Of a stretch of DNA of 64,000 nucleotides, positions 34,118-46,003 are shown one piece after another. The notes beneath the pieces were generated by a model, which saw only the letters and a program-made list of their open reading frames with translations, searched no databases and had not been told where the DNA came from. The stretch's first letter is position 1. Every line of letters starts with the position of its first letter. Position numbers and translations under genes: made by a program. Source of the stretch: Loripinus fragilis (Eukaryota > Mollusca > Bivalvia > Lucinida > Lucinidae); contig OZ026519.1 of NCBI GenBank assembly GCA_964019695.1, forward strand, positions 29,727,213-29,791,212. Direction: 5' to 3'.

Positions 34118-35844
34118 TTGACATTTAACAGACATGCCTCGGGCAAGGATTAGGAGTTACAATTACCGCGAGAAAACGCCCATCTAAGCTTATATGTTCA
34201 CCATGAAGGACTTAGGTCATACGTTGCCTGGTCATCTTCTTGTCCGTCAAAATTAAACATTTGCAAACAGTAGATCTTATTTCTTAAAAAAAAAAAAACA
34301 TATAAACCACAGCGTTAAGAAACAACCGAGTAAATTTGCTAAGAAAGTTTGCTTATATACAAAAGGACCTTTTCCAGCGATATGGCCCGAGTCGTTCAGA
34401 AGCGGTGATGCTTGACATACCTGATTTACTCCCCAACTTTAAGTGTGTCATGGTGATTATTGCATGCACATTTGCGCAGACTCGTCTGAGTCTTTGTCGC
34501 ATGTTGAAAAATGTCCGTCGCCGCAGTTTTTCAATCGAACAGGTTCACAAACTTTGATAGCAGGTCGTAAAAGTAGAGAGAGAGAGTCTGCATGGTGCTT
34601 GCACACGAATCTTTTGTTTTGGCTCATTTTCTTAGAATCTCGAAACACAATGTTTTGGATCTTGTTACAACTGCTTCCGATGAGGACCAATGCGCGGATC
34701 CAGAAAGTTTTGCCAGAGGGGGTCCAACTCTGCAACTCTGACAACGTTTTTTTCTTTTCTTTTTTAGAGGAGAGAGGATCCAAATATCACTAAAATCGGG
34801 CCATCATCGGCCCGCCAGCGAAACGCCATTTAAATGGCCTTTCGCTGGGGTGCCGATGATGGCCCAACGTTGAATGCTGGCTTGGTAGCTTTGAGAATTT
34901 CAGGAGATCCGGTCCAGTATTGCTAAGATATTCTATATTTTTGTGATTTTCGGGGGAGGGGGGTCTGATCCCCCTGACCCCTGTCCCGCGTGGGACCGGC
35001 CAATGTATATACTGAAAACCCATCTTATCATGCGCATCGGCTTTGCATACTTTCAATAGCATGCACAAAATTTTATATTGGCGAAACATTCTTTCCTGAG
35101 TTCCATTCGGGTATGATCTGGATCCAAACCGTTTTTGCAAATGTTAACAGAGAGAAAGAGAGAGATAGAGAGACTGGTGCATGCACATCCTTTCGGAAGT
35201 GCATCGGCGGATCAGCAAGTAAAGAGGGATAGAGAGAGATGCGTGTGTGTGTTCTTTTTGAATTTCGTCATTTTTTTAACTCTGAGAACTTGCCTACGTA
35301 TTTCAAAGTTTCGTGTAGATCCTTGCAAAAAATCGTACGAGATGTCTTTGAGTGACTGTATTACAATATAAACTGTAAGTCGGCATTTGCGCAGATGGCA
35401 AGGAAGAACCGTAAAGTGTGGCGATTCATCGGTTGTCCGAGACGAGTGAACATAGGAGACCCTGCTTATCGAATAGTTAAATAAGTGGACTTTTACGACT
35501 TGTAAGTAAATTGAGTGTCATAACATGCACGTGCCAGGCAATTACCGCACGCGCTGGACATTTTACTGGCTCAGTCCGCAAGTATTTTGTGGCGGTTTTT
35601 ATAAGATTTTAACAAGATATGAGAAGAGAAAAAAATGAGTAGATAGCGCAGAATCATATCGCCGTGTTTTCAACACATTTCTACCGCATTTTTACATGCA
35701 TATATACCGTTTTTGCTCATGATAAAGACCACATTCTAAAATTACGAACACTAGCATTTTTTTCTGAAACGTAATTTCTAAAATTACGAACAGCGGAAAA
35801 AATAATTATTTTTTCGTGTTCGTAATTTTAGAACATTTACCGTA
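34118..35844 (+). repeat. long dispersed repeat, copy 1 (right part of the 5-kb element)
   Basis: Shared with 40449-42630 in the same orientation: GTTACAATTACCGCGAGAAA, CCAGCGAAACGCC hairpin, GATAGCAGGTCGTAAAAGTA, (GA)n, ATAGCGCAG.ATCATATCGCC, and the terminal TTACGAACAC motif. The hairpin 34797-34864 (CATCATCGGCCCGCCAGCG / complement) is one internal landmark. Confidence 0.7.
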
Positions 35845-36621
35845 TGTATAAAGACGGGTTCATATTAAAATCCATTGGTGTATGATCTACTTTTCTACTC
35901 GATCTCAGAGCTTCAAACATATAAAACTTTCAAAAAATGTAAAAACCCAAATTTCGACCAGGACCTCCATAAGACCCAAAATGCCATGGCCTGTCACATA
36001 TAACAGGGCACCAGTTTACCTTTTGAACTTTATTCACCCGGCTGCCGTGTCAATAGCCACGGCCTACAAATAGAGTTGTTTCCCTTCCACCAAAAATAAA
36101 CAAAATACAATGTTCATGTGATCTTTATCATGTTTTGCAATAATCGTTCAATTTCAAAACCATAACCTTTTTATTATATATTCGATAGAATGTTTTGATT
36201 AAAATCAAAGACAAGCAACCATGGAGAAGGCATCAAGAGCTCTCAGAAGGTAATATCCTGGCATATTCTATTTTCGTCGTTATTGTGTTTTCGCCGATTG
36301 GCGAAATTCGTTTACGCCGCTTAATCACATGCGAATCTTGGAGCTGCCATCTGGGGAAAAGCGTAAATTTAAACAAAGTCTTACAGAGTTATCGGAAACG
36401 CCAAATCAGGCTTATTTTTACGCCAACTTTTGGTTTTGTGCACATACTTTTCCTGCTGGGGATTCTAATTTACGCCAATTTTTTTTCTGCTGACGCGTCT
36501 CAAACTCATTAAAAACACCTGAAGACGACAGCGGGAGTCCAAATTTGGCTTCTGCCACAAAAGATCAGAAGATTGCCGCTAATCCAATGCCCCAGGGTTT
36601 GTCATAAAATGTCCAGTCGTC

Positions 36622-36792
36622 CAGTGATTTTATTTTGCCTATTTTACAGCCGAATACAGGCTGCTTCCCAATCCAAAAAATGCCTGTATTTTCCCAATTT
36701 TGGAGATTTTTTTCCCACCCTTTAGGATTTTCTTGGAATTCCCAAATTCTAAAGACACAGGCTGTATCCCCCAAAAAGCAATAAAATCACTG
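36622..36792. mobile_element. hAT-like MITE
   Basis: The termini CAGTGATTTTATT and AATAAAATCACTG are inverted, with TCGTC on both outer sides as a partial target duplication. It is 171 bp with no coding. From 35845 to 36621 nothing else is recognised. Confidence 0.6.
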
Positions 36793-37379
36793 TCGTCCGT
36801 TAGCAGTAGGCGTGATCTGCGTCTTTATTGACAGGACAATAATTACGCCTATGCAAATTTGAGAAGTACGTGGTCGATTGGTTTTAACTTTTCCGAGTGC
36901 GTGTAAAGACACATGATAGTCGCGCATTCTTGACTGTCTGTCTTAATCAAATCTTGAAATGTTGCTTACTTTTTGAACACATGAAATTGCTTCCACAGCT
37001 CGATTTCCACAGATGGTTGATAAAATAAAAATAAGATTTGCTGAAGACATCTATTTGTAAACCAAACAGGATAACGTCCGATAAGGCAACATTCAGAATG
37101 AAGCGTCATTAGCAACAAATGAGTGATGCAATCAATTAACGGTGTTTTTTTCCACCGAATAAACTATTCTTAGGGTATTAAATGCAAACAAATATCTTTC
37201 AGCAAGAGAACCCGTTCATTTTAAACCATTGAAATCGTCTCACACGTAGATAATAGGAAATCAAAATAATCATCTTAATTTTGCAACAATCGCCGTAGAC
37301 TAGGTGCGCAAAAAGCACTTGCATGCAAATAATTAAATGATTGAACTAAACTCCAGCTGATAATTTTTTAGACTTAATT

Positions 37380-37560
37380 TTTCGCAATAACTTTTTTATC
37401 TTCAATTTTAGCAAAATGTGTTCGCGATGAAAAGTATTCAGGAACATCTCCGCCAACGTCTCCAAATAGTTCCAACATCCTAGATGCTGCAGGTTCCTCT
37501 GTGCTTAGATGCACTCTTTGAACATTTTAAGCAAAGCGCAAATTAACCAAGTCACATTTA
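37380..37560 (+). repeat. dispersed repeat related to 11880-12080
   Basis: It shares AAATGTGTTCGC, AGATGCTGCAG, TAGATGCACTCTTTGA and AAAGC.CAAAT.AAC in the same order as 11880-12080. Function is unknown; 36793-37379 shows no other feature. Confidence 0.5.
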
Positions 37561-37774
37561 CTCTAAAACTTATTGATAATAATTCAATAAAACATGCAGA
37601 CAAAATGCTTAATAGTTTTTGGCTTGGCTCTTCTTTCTCATGGTGTAATGAACTGATCAACAGTATGCGATTGTCGTATTTTCCTTTCATACTCACTTAC
37701 TTGTATATAAGATAAGTACCATTTAGGGCGTAACTGTATTCAAAATTTTCTTTTGGGTTGGCATATAAAGAGGA

Positions 37775-37926
37775 TATTCAAATTTTTGGAATGAATATGC
37801 CGTTTATTTCATGGAGTGAAGTGAAAAGTGCTTATTTCATGAGTGGCTTCGACACAAATGAAATATACTTTTTCTCGCTTCATGAGATGAAATAAATGGC
37901 ATATTCATGACAAAAATTTGAATTTT
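37775..37926. repeat. long palindrome (ATTCAAATTTTTGGAATGAA)
   Basis: The left arm through ATATGCCGTTTATTTCATGG pairs with ATGAAATAAATGGCATATTC on the right. The tip contains TGAGTGGCTTCGACAC. The tail 37927-38260 is related to 24900-25080 and 49990-50100. Confidence 0.75.
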
Positions 37927-38826
37927 CTTTTAATTTTTCCATTTTAAGCCTGACAGATTTTTGTACTGTATGATGTCATACACATTCGCGCATTACATCA
38001 TATTAATGATGACGTTGCATAATGAGCCCTCTCAGCCAAAGCTGAAGCCACACAAGCAATAGCAGAGAAAGTGAAAAATTCAGCAAATTCCGAAATTTTA
38101 TAACCAAAATTTTCCTTGCGCTCTAATAAAGAAAATGAATACCCACACTTTGTGGTTTTTGTCCACTAATTAAAAAGTTATAGGTGTTTGAAAATCTGGA
38201 GTGGGCTCAAGGAAGTCAATGGAGGAAGCAGGGGACATCCAATTTCACCCGTGATATACAACTTATATTTGAACAGCCGTGAAATACAACTTTTTATATT
38301 TTCACAGCCGTGAAATATAACTTTTTCAAATATACATTATACTTAATCAATATTTTCCTGTATTTCATCACTTTGTATATAATAAATGATAAGTAACATT
38401 TAGGGGGCATCTGAATTCAAATTTTGATTTGGGTAGGTATTTTGTTGAATATACGGTTGTAAATTTAGCTATATGGCCACACGTGTCAGCTAATCTGTAA
38501 AACCTGATTTCCGAACGTACATCCAACAATGTACCTTACCAAATGAAAATTTTGAATATGGTTATCCCCATTCTAATACACTAGTAACATTTTCCCTTCA
38601 AAAAGACAGTGGAAATGTGGTATGTTGCGTCTACGACCAGCAGCTGACAGCTGCATAAAACTGCTTGTCAGCCAATGAAAAGCCAAGTAATGTAATGAAG
38701 CCGTGATTGCAAGAGTATACCGCAGGATATACTGTCCCAATTTCATGACCTTATAAAATAAGAAATTGCATTACATTTACAAGTGCATTAGTATAGAACA
38801 TGGTAGGCACATAAGTTTGTTAGTAC

Positions 38827-38954
38827 CTTTTATTGGAATAGGTGACATTTCTTGAAGTAGAAAGGTTTGTTCCAAACTGTCTTGTTTGCTGTGGACTAGT
38901 AGATCTTCTGGATATCTTGCTTATAGATGATGAACACGGTCTCTGTGAGTTTCT
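38827..38954 (-). CDS. M1AP: M1AP penultimate coding exon
   Basis: Acceptor AAATGTTTTGTAG and donor AAAAG|GTACTA on the - strand bound 128 nt (phase 0 in, 2 out). The only open frame in this phase encodes RNSQRPCSSSISKISRRS, then QQTRQFGTNLSTSRNV and YSNK. This Ser/Arg/Lys/Thr-rich, presumably disordered stretch corresponds in position to the basic low-complexity C-terminal region of vertebrate M1AP. Similarity is not strong. The exon is called because it joins both neighbours in phase and has good borders. A longer open frame on the same strand (39192-38896) reads through it in a different phase and is a chance frame in a MITE. Confidence 0.7.
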
Positions 38955-38999
38955 CTACAAAACATTTCAACTTTTCAAGTTCATTTAAATACAATGCTG

Positions 39000-39195
39000 T
39001 CCCTTTATAGCATACCTTTTGATAACACTGATTCCGATATAAACGGTCATGTTCTGGCTCCAGAAATTTTTTACCATGGAATTTAACAAAGGGATTATAG
39101 GAAAATGAACATTTCATGGTCATTTTCCTATTACTCCTCTGTACAATTTCCCCTTTATAACATGATTTGCATATAACACAGACCCAAAACATAGT
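39000..39195. mobile_element. foldback MITE (CTATAACA / ATTCCTTTGTA family)
   Basis: TAGGAAAATGAACATTTCATGGTCATTTTCCTA is an internal palindrome. Flanks have CTTTATAGCA/TTTATAACATG type ends. Related copies are at 50560-50710 and 44935-45085. Confidence 0.5.
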
Positions 39196-39516
39196 GTTAT
39201 TAGACTGATGTAACTGTATACTGTCTAATAAGCCAGTACCTTAATTAATTTTTTGAACAATTGGGTAAGTTACCCACTCCTTTTTCATTCTTTTGGGTAC
39301 ATCAAATGTTAATTTAGTATTCAAAATTTCGAATAAATATTTATTTGGGTATTTTGGTTTTTCAATTAGGTATTTCAGTAAATGTTAAAACTTTTCTTAC
39401 CTATTGAAACATTTTATGTCTTATTGCTGCTTTGAACATAAATGACTTTGTTCTCTCAGATCATATTGTATAAATGCTAAAAACCAGTCAGTTGGCTGTG
39501 TACATTTAGCCACTCT

Positions 39517-39696
39517 GAGCCTGCACATACTCGCAGTCTGATCAGAGACTTTGCTAGTCGCTTGAATATTCTATGAGTGTTAAGCTACTGACAGAACAGC
39601 ATTTGGAGTTTCTAAGCTTAAAAGGAGGTTGCAGATGCTGGTCTGAGTCTACACTTGTCAAAATGCCACATGGTTGGAAATCACATGTCGCAGCTC
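39517..39696 (+). mobile_element. foldback MITE, family A, 5'-truncated copy
   Basis: It has the family A right two-thirds: GCAGTCTGATCAGAGACTTT, AAGCTTAAAAGGAGG, ending GGAAATCACATGTCGCAGCTC. The left terminus is missing. Confidence 0.7.
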
Positions 39697-40261
39697 AGGT
39701 ATTCTGCCATGGGAATCCTATCTTTAAATCAATGCCAATAAGCTTATTTATTGCATTTGAACATTAAAAAAATCATGTTTTTTGTTTTTTCATTAAGTCC
39801 CATAGATAACCTTTGCAAACAGACTGGACTCAGATCAGGTCCAATAAAATATAAATCCTGATCTGAATCAAGACTGTTTGACTCTGTTTTTGTATTGAAA
39901 AGTTAATTTTGAAAAAAATCAGCTGATGACAAAACAGCATGCAAAATTTCAAAGCATTCAAAGAGTTAAGTGTCTAACCATGGGAGTATAAATTAATTGA
40001 TCAGATCAGCAATGCAAGGGTCAAGGCATATCCTTATAAGAACAGCAAATAAAGTCTATAAATCAATAGACAATAACCATCAATATAGACACTATGGATA
40101 GGAGAGTGTTTTTCATGATTACCATATTTGTACCATTCATCGCCCTGGGCTCTAAGAAAAATTGAAAAAGAAGGAGAACTTATTCAATGGATTAGCCAGA
40201 AGGCTGAAAAAGCTACGCACATCGAAGGGAGACTACTTGATTAAGCAGTCATTGTCTTCGA

Positions 40262-40345
40262 TTGCATCCCTTTTCAAAATGGGAACTTCTTTTAAAGGAA
40301 AGAATTTGCTCCCGCAGGGAGCGAATTCTTTCCTTTATGAGCAGT
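40262..40345. repeat. hairpin AAGGAAAGAATTTGCTCCCG
   Basis: It pairs with CGGGAGCGAATTCTTTCCTT-like sequence across a CAGG loop. The flanks GGAACTTC / GAGCAGTTCC extend the stem. No other feature is seen in 39700-40448. Confidence 0.65.
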
Positions 40346-40448
40346 TCCTAATAGAAAATCACTTTTATCACATTAGGTAATCCCTTGACTGTAACTATTT
40401 TTATTACGCACGTGTGTAACCTGCATAATGGTATATATTGTCACAGAC

Positions 40449-41640
40449 ATTAAACAGACATGCCTGGGGCAAGGATAAGGAGTTACAATTACCGCGAGAA
40501 AACGCACATCTAAGGTGAAGTACTTAAGTCATACCAGGGACCTATATATAAATAGGTCACTGGTAATACGCTGCCTGGTCGTCAAAATTGAGCATTTGCA
40601 AGTAACAGTAGATGTTGTTACTTTAAAAAGGCCATGCAAACCACAGCGTTAAACAACTGAGTAAATTTACTAAGTAAGTTTGCTTATACAAACTTATATA
40701 CAAAAGGGCCTTTTTTCCAAGTTGTGGTTTGAGTCGTGAGACACCATTCAACATAAAAGCGGTGATGCTTGACATTCCTGAGCCATCAATGCTGTAATGA
40801 AAATGCACACTTGCGCAGGCTCGTCTGAGTCTTTGTCGCACGTTGTAAGTACCAAAATATCGTGAAATTACATGTGCGGATCCATGCCCGGACCCCCACA
40901 CTGAAAAATCACAAAAATATAGCGTTTCTAGCAATACAGGTCCGGATCCCCTGAAAAATCGCAGCTGCTAAGCCAGCATTCAATGTTGTGCATTCATCGG
41001 CATGCCAGCGAAACGCCTTTAATGGCGTTTTGCTGGCGGACCAATGATGGCCCGCTTAAAGTGGGACTTGGATCCTCCCCCCCCCCCCCTCCCATCAACT
41101 TTAAAAACAAACGTTGTCAAAGTGGGATCCCCTTTGACAAAACTCTGGATCCGGGCATGAATTATGTCTGTCGACAGTTAAATTTCAATCGAGCCAGTTC
41201 ACACGCACTGCATGCGTGCGCGAATCCAGAACATTTTATCAGAAGGGGTAGTGAGAGAGGACCGAAATGCCACTAAAATGGACCACCATTGGCCCATCGG
41301 CGAAACGCCATTGTCGATAATGGCCCACAATTGAATGCTGGCTTGGTAGCTTTGTGATTTTTAGGGGATCCGGATCAATATTGCTGGGAAACCCTATATT
41401 TTTGTGATTTTTCAGGGGGGTCCGGACCCCCTGTCCCCCCCTCTGGATCCGCCCATGGCATGCATCTGAAAGAAGGAACTTGTCTGAAATGTTCCTTTCA
41501 GCGTGTGGTGATCATCGGACGCAAAGTCGGACTAGATTATAACTCTTCGTATGCATGTTTGCCCCTGATCAGGCACGTGGGACGATCTTCTAGATCCAAA
41601 CCGTTTGCGAACTTTGATAGCAGGTCGTAAAAGTAGAGAG

Positions 41641-41706
<66 letters not shown>

Positions 41707-42019
41707 CACGGTGTTTGCACACAAATCTTTTGCTTAGAATATCGAAACGTAATGTTTAGGTCAGTCAATCAATCTTGTTACAACTGCTTCCGATGAGGAC
41801 CCAAAACCCAAACTTATCGTGCGCGTCGGCTTTTGTACGGCAAAGTCGGACATTCCATAGAATTACATGTAACGCTTTGCGTCCTTTCTACCGTATGCAC
41901 ACATTTTTAAATTGACGAAACATTCTATTCTAAATACCATTCGGGTCTGATCTGGATCTAAACCGTGTTTGCAAATGAAGAGAGAGACATCAAAGTAAAT
42001 ATTCCATCGGCGGATCGAC

Positions 42020-42057
<38 letters not shown>

Positions 42058-42630
42058 GTGTGTTCTTTTTGAATTTCGCCAGATTTTTTTACTCTGGGAA
42101 CTCGTCTACGTATTTCAAAGTTTGTGTAGATCTTTGCAAAAAATCTGATCGTACGAGATGTCTAGCGGTTTCAATTCTACTGGAAAGGAAGAACGAAACA
42201 GTGTAGTGATTCATTGGTAGTCCAAGACGAGTGAACATAGGAGACCCGGTTTATCGAATAGTTTAAATCCGTGGACTTTTCTGTATTGTAAGTAAATTGA
42301 GTGACATAATATGCACGTGCCTGGCTCTCGACTTGGCGAATACCGCACGCGCTGGACATTTTACTGACTCAGTCCGCATGAATTTAGCGGCGGTTTTAAT
42401 AAGATTAAAGAAAAGAAAAAAATGAGTAGATAGCGCAGGATCATATCGCCGTGTTTTCGACACGTTTCTACCACATTTTGACATGCATATATACCGTTTT
42501 TCTCCTGATAAAGTCCACATTCTAAAATTTCGAACACTGGCATTTTTTCATAAACGTATTTTCTAAAATTACGAACAGCGGAAAAAATAATTATTTTTTA
42601 GTGTTCGTAATTTTAGAACATTTACCGTAA
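40449..42630 (+). repeat. long dispersed repeat, copy 2
   Basis: It is colinear with 34118-35844, expanded by an extra internal segment (about 41080-41480) and (GA)n tracts at 41635-41702 and 42026-42053. It ends in the same CTAAAATTACGAACA motif and CATTTACCGTA terminus. The left end lacks the 29-bp TIR, so it is a truncated relative of the 5-kb element. Confidence 0.7.
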
Positions 42631-42802
42631 TTAAGGTACTGTAAGGTGAGGAATAAGTAGCTGAGAAGTTATAAACAATTCAAATACTGACCAGACTGCT
42701 CCTGAAGAAATTAAATAATTAATTTTTTGAAGGATTCAACCAGAGATTAGCTTGAGCCATCATCTAAACTTCTCATTAGTGTGTGCAAGGAGTGAAGGAT
42801 GC

Positions 42803-42995
42803 TCGTTTGTTTTTTTAATCTGATTCTTTACATCCCAGTCAACTTATTTTCAGTTATGTTGGGATGGGTCTTCCCCTGGGTTGAACCAGTATTAAGCAGA
42901 GGATAAAGTGTCTGCTGAAGGATACGATGCAGTGCCTTGGTGAGTCTCGAACCCACAAACCCTCAAGCACTCTACCACTGAGCCACTGCAGTCCT
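42803..42995 (-). mobile_element. tRNA-derived SINE, copy (reverse)
   Basis: On the - strand: GCAGTGGCTCAGTGGTAGAG (A box), GGTTCGAGACTC (B-box-like), then CTGGTTCAACCCAGGGGAAG and a tail ending GTAAAGAATCAGATTAAAA. Same family as 58473-58680. Confidence 0.75.
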
Positions 42996-42999
42996 CCAG

Positions 43000-44644
43000 T
43001 GAAGGCTGTGAGAAAGTGGGTTAATCTGCAGTGTGTAATTGTGATGTTTCCTGGTCATACTCATTTACTTTTTGGCTGGTCACCTGTGCAATAAATAAAG
43101 TACCTTAATCACATCTACTGGCACAGTGTAAAATTATTCTCACATACTAGCCCATATTTTCAAAATTCCAGCTTGTTTTGAATAAATGAATCTCACTTGA
43201 AAAGGTACCCGGCTTAAACCAATCAATTTTAGCACATCTCTCAAGATACATTGACTGTAATTAGTAGTGTGCTAATTACTCACAAAAACATATATTGTGG
43301 TACTCATTGGAAGTGCAGCAATGGAAAACTTTAAGAGTTCCCAAAACAAATGTTGTTTTTATGAAGAAATTAGAAATTAATGATAGAAACGACTCCTCCC
43401 CCACACACACACACTTTATTCTGTCAGTGCTTTCATTGTCTATTTTAATGGCTGTCATGTTTATGTCTTTGAGTCATCAGTTTCCCAAATGTTTTCTGAT
43501 TGTACATACTATCTTAACAATGGATAGTGATTTATTGGTACTATACCCAGTTAGGAGTCAGAGTGTCCGAACATCATTGGTAAATAAAGGAGGCAGGGGA
43601 AATATCTGCCTTGGCCTTGAGTTTATAAAACATTTTTCATGTTCAAATCAACTGAGCATGAAATTTATGTTCCTTATTTTTGCATTAATTACTTTATTTA
43701 AGAACCAACATCATATAACACATAGAAGCGCAATACATTTTACCATACACAAAATGAATATGGTACCACCAAATGGGTAAAACATAGGAAAATGTATTCT
43801 TAGTATCTATGCCTATACTCAGTCTGAAACCCTTAGTACTGATATGACTTCAGTGCTGAGTGTATCGACTGAAAGTGGATATCCAGGCACTGACAAAGGG
43901 TCTATACCTGCATTGCTTGCAATAGCACATAGATACATTTTGTCATGTTTTGTTAAGCAAATGTACAACTAGTTGACTTTCACATATTATTATAGCTTCA
44001 TATGTTTTACAAGGTGGCTTCAGAAACAATTTATGAAAAGAGGGAGGATGGGGGGGGGGGGGGGGGGGGGGGTAGAAAAAAAGTAGAGGGAATAAGGGAC
44101 ATTTGGAAGAACCAAGTGTATGGCATTTAGATCATTGGAAGTATGAAAAAAGGCTATTCGCTGAATATTAACAAATTATGAAATCAAGGTATGCCACTTG
44201 CTTGGGTAACATTATTAATAGCAGCAGCAGAGCGAGAGAGAGAGAGGTGGCCTTTCTTGTTCATGCTTTTATTATCTATTAATATTTTAGGTTCCCCCAT
44301 TTTCAGTTGAATTGGGCAACTCTATCATTTGTAAAATAAATGTATTTTTCTACATTAATTCTTTGACTTCAGAACAACTTAAAATGTTCTAATGTTGGTT
44401 GAGTTTTTTTTTTAATTTATCATACTCATATATGTTAAAATGCCAACAATTGTTGGAATTTTAACATTATTAACAATTGTTGGCATTTTAACATTTATTT
44501 GCATGATAAATACATCATCTTAGAGTTTGAAAGCAAGATATGTCTTATTTTTCAGCATTTTAGCTTTTATGAGCAGTTGAAATTGTATGCTCAATTGAGT
44601 TGAGCATGAATAAAGTTTTATAACCTCTGGCCTGAGAGACTTAC
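43000..44644. other. intron without recognisable gene
   Basis: It contains a long G-run (about 44050-44072, unreliable length), a palindrome 44425-44505 (GTTAAAATGCCAACAATTGT and complement, related to 60139-60185), and a 161-codon frame at 43295-43780 that starts without ATG and has no domain pattern. Confidence 0.5.
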
Positions 44645-44761
44645 AGAAGTATCATACTGACGTTTCTGTAGTCTTGGTGTTGCTTTCTTATTACTGTTCT
44701 TCAAACAGCTGTACAAGTGGGATGTCTCTTTCAACGGATTGTAGTTTTCAAGGTTCTCAAG
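44645..44761 (-). CDS. M1AP: M1AP exon (YNPL segment)
   Basis: Acceptor TTGCTTCTATTGCAG and donor ACTTCT|GTAAGT bound 117 nt, phase 0-0, encoding 39 residues. The start LENLENYNPLKETSHLYSC matches the LE..YNPL...SHLYS pattern that I recall in vertebrate M1AP at the same place, directly after the ELMLP region. The rest (KNSNKKATPRLQKRQYD) is basic. A + strand frame over the same bases (44674-44886) is its shadow; that frame runs into a MITE terminus at 44853. This exon is short and would be missed by length-based gene calling. Confidence 0.85.
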
Positions 44762-44852
44762 CTGCAATAGAAGCAAATAGCTTCAATGATATACAGTGCA
44801 GTTCATTTATAACACTAGGCTTGGGATCCATTGGAATGGACTGTGCTATAAG

Positions 44853-44919
44853 CATGGGTGAGAGTTCAAATATACCCAAATCCTGAATTCAGGAATAATC
44901 CTGAAAGATTTCACCCATG
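44853..44919. mobile_element. family C MITE, internally deleted copy
   Basis: CATGGGTGAGAGTTCAAA and GAAAGATTTCACCCATG termini with CCTGAATTCAGG at the centre, 67 bp in all. Confidence 0.65.
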
Positions 44920-45926
44920 TATAAGTGAATTGTGTTATAAAGGGACAATTTGACAAAAGGAAATATAGGAAAAGTCCTTTTTTGGGGTCATTTTTCTTTT
45001 ATTCCTTTGCAGTAAAAAACTGCAACATGATCATGTTCTATCATTACCTGTTATATAATGAGGTGTGCTATAAAGGATGTGCACTGTAGGTAAATATAAA
45101 CACATTTTTGAGGGCGAAATTGTAAAATATTTTCTTATCCAACAAATTTAGCTTTTTCTTTTGGACATTCAACAGATGGATCTGATTTAGAAGTTTCTTT
45201 TCAGTACCCATATTTATTAGTTTATTTGTTTGGTTTGAATTTTTTTACCTGCGCCGACTTTGCGAAGCGCTGGTCTAGTAGTCGGTCCACTCTGTTCCCC
45301 TGTCTGCAATACTTTTGGGGTAACTATTTGGGTAATATGTAACTCCGAAAGTTTTCATTCCTTTAAACTTTGTATAGTGAATATTTTTTAATTTTTGAGG
45401 GTGTTGAACATTTTTTCTGTTAGTCCACAACTATTTTGGGGTGCCTAGTTTATGTAATCTGTAACTTCAAAAGACGTTCCATTTTTAGGCACCCAAACAC
45501 ATGTTGGTAGGAGAAGAGTTGATAATAATCATTTAGGAGGGTTATACAATCTTATGTCTACCTCCTTATAATAAAAGCTATTGGTAAATTGGAAATAAAA
45601 CTTCGTCCTTAAGTCTTCAAATTTTAAACAAGATTCTACTGTATACTGTGTAAAAGTGAATGTTCAAGATGGCTCATGTCACGTGGTAAATTCAAACTCC
45701 TTCTTGTCAATACCTATGCAATTATTTCTTTAGCTCCAGATATCAATATATTTAGGAAAGTTTAGGCAGGACCCTGGTGTAATTTATTTTGATCTTTTAA
45801 AAGTCATGTGTAATCATATGAATTGCGTAATTGAGGCAATTTTAATAATAAGGAAAAATAAAACAATAAGAGTATTTCAGGTAACGGGTCTGAAAATTTT
45901 AGGAAGGGTAGGCACACCTTTTTTTA

Positions 45927-46003
45927 TCTGGAAAAAAATATAATTTGATGCATTTTGAAAGGCATGTTGCCTTTCAAAATGCATAAAATTATATTTTTTC
46001 AGA
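45927..46003. repeat. palindrome in an M1AP intron
   Basis: ATTTGATGCATTTTGAAAGG pairs with CCTTTCAAAATGCATAAAAT around a short loop. The remaining 44920-46494 shows only a MITE remnant (44935-45085) and AT-rich sequence. Confidence 0.7.

Larger units (their letters stand above)
30846..35844. mobile_element. 5-kb TIR element (TA-flanked), non-autonomous, with nested arrays
   Basis: A perfect 29-bp inverted repeat (inner part CTAAAATTACGAACAC) occurs at 30846-30874 and 35816-35844, with TA at both ends. CTAAAATTACGAACA is repeated just inside both ends. I see no transposase frame. The interior includes inverted motif arrays (31366-31490, 33952-34078), a 100-bp palindrome (32902-33001), a two-copy 46-bp tandem (31918-31999, TTAGCTAAGAGCTCAAACC) and short hairpins (32046-32125, 32275-32340). 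The right 1.7 kb is repeated at 40449-42630. It lies in the last M1AP intron. Confidence 0.6.

Noticed and set aside
36221..36250. ATG in strong context (CAACCATGG) followed by AGAAG|GTAATA, as a first coding exon
   Set aside because: Only ten codons, no promoter evidence and no + strand partner exon recognised downstream.
38896..39192. 98-codon - strand frame overlapping an M1AP exon
   Set aside because: It runs through a foldback MITE and uses a different phase from the one that joins the M1AP exons.
43295..43780. 161-codon + strand frame
   Set aside because: No ATG at its start, composition of Phe/Ile/His/Asn driven by base content, no domain or splice context.
44674..44886. + strand frame with several cysteines and apparent splice borders (TTTCTGTAG .. 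GTGAGA), phase 1-1
   Set aside because: It is the antisense shadow of the M1AP exon 44645-44761, and its apparent donor is the terminus of a family C MITE.
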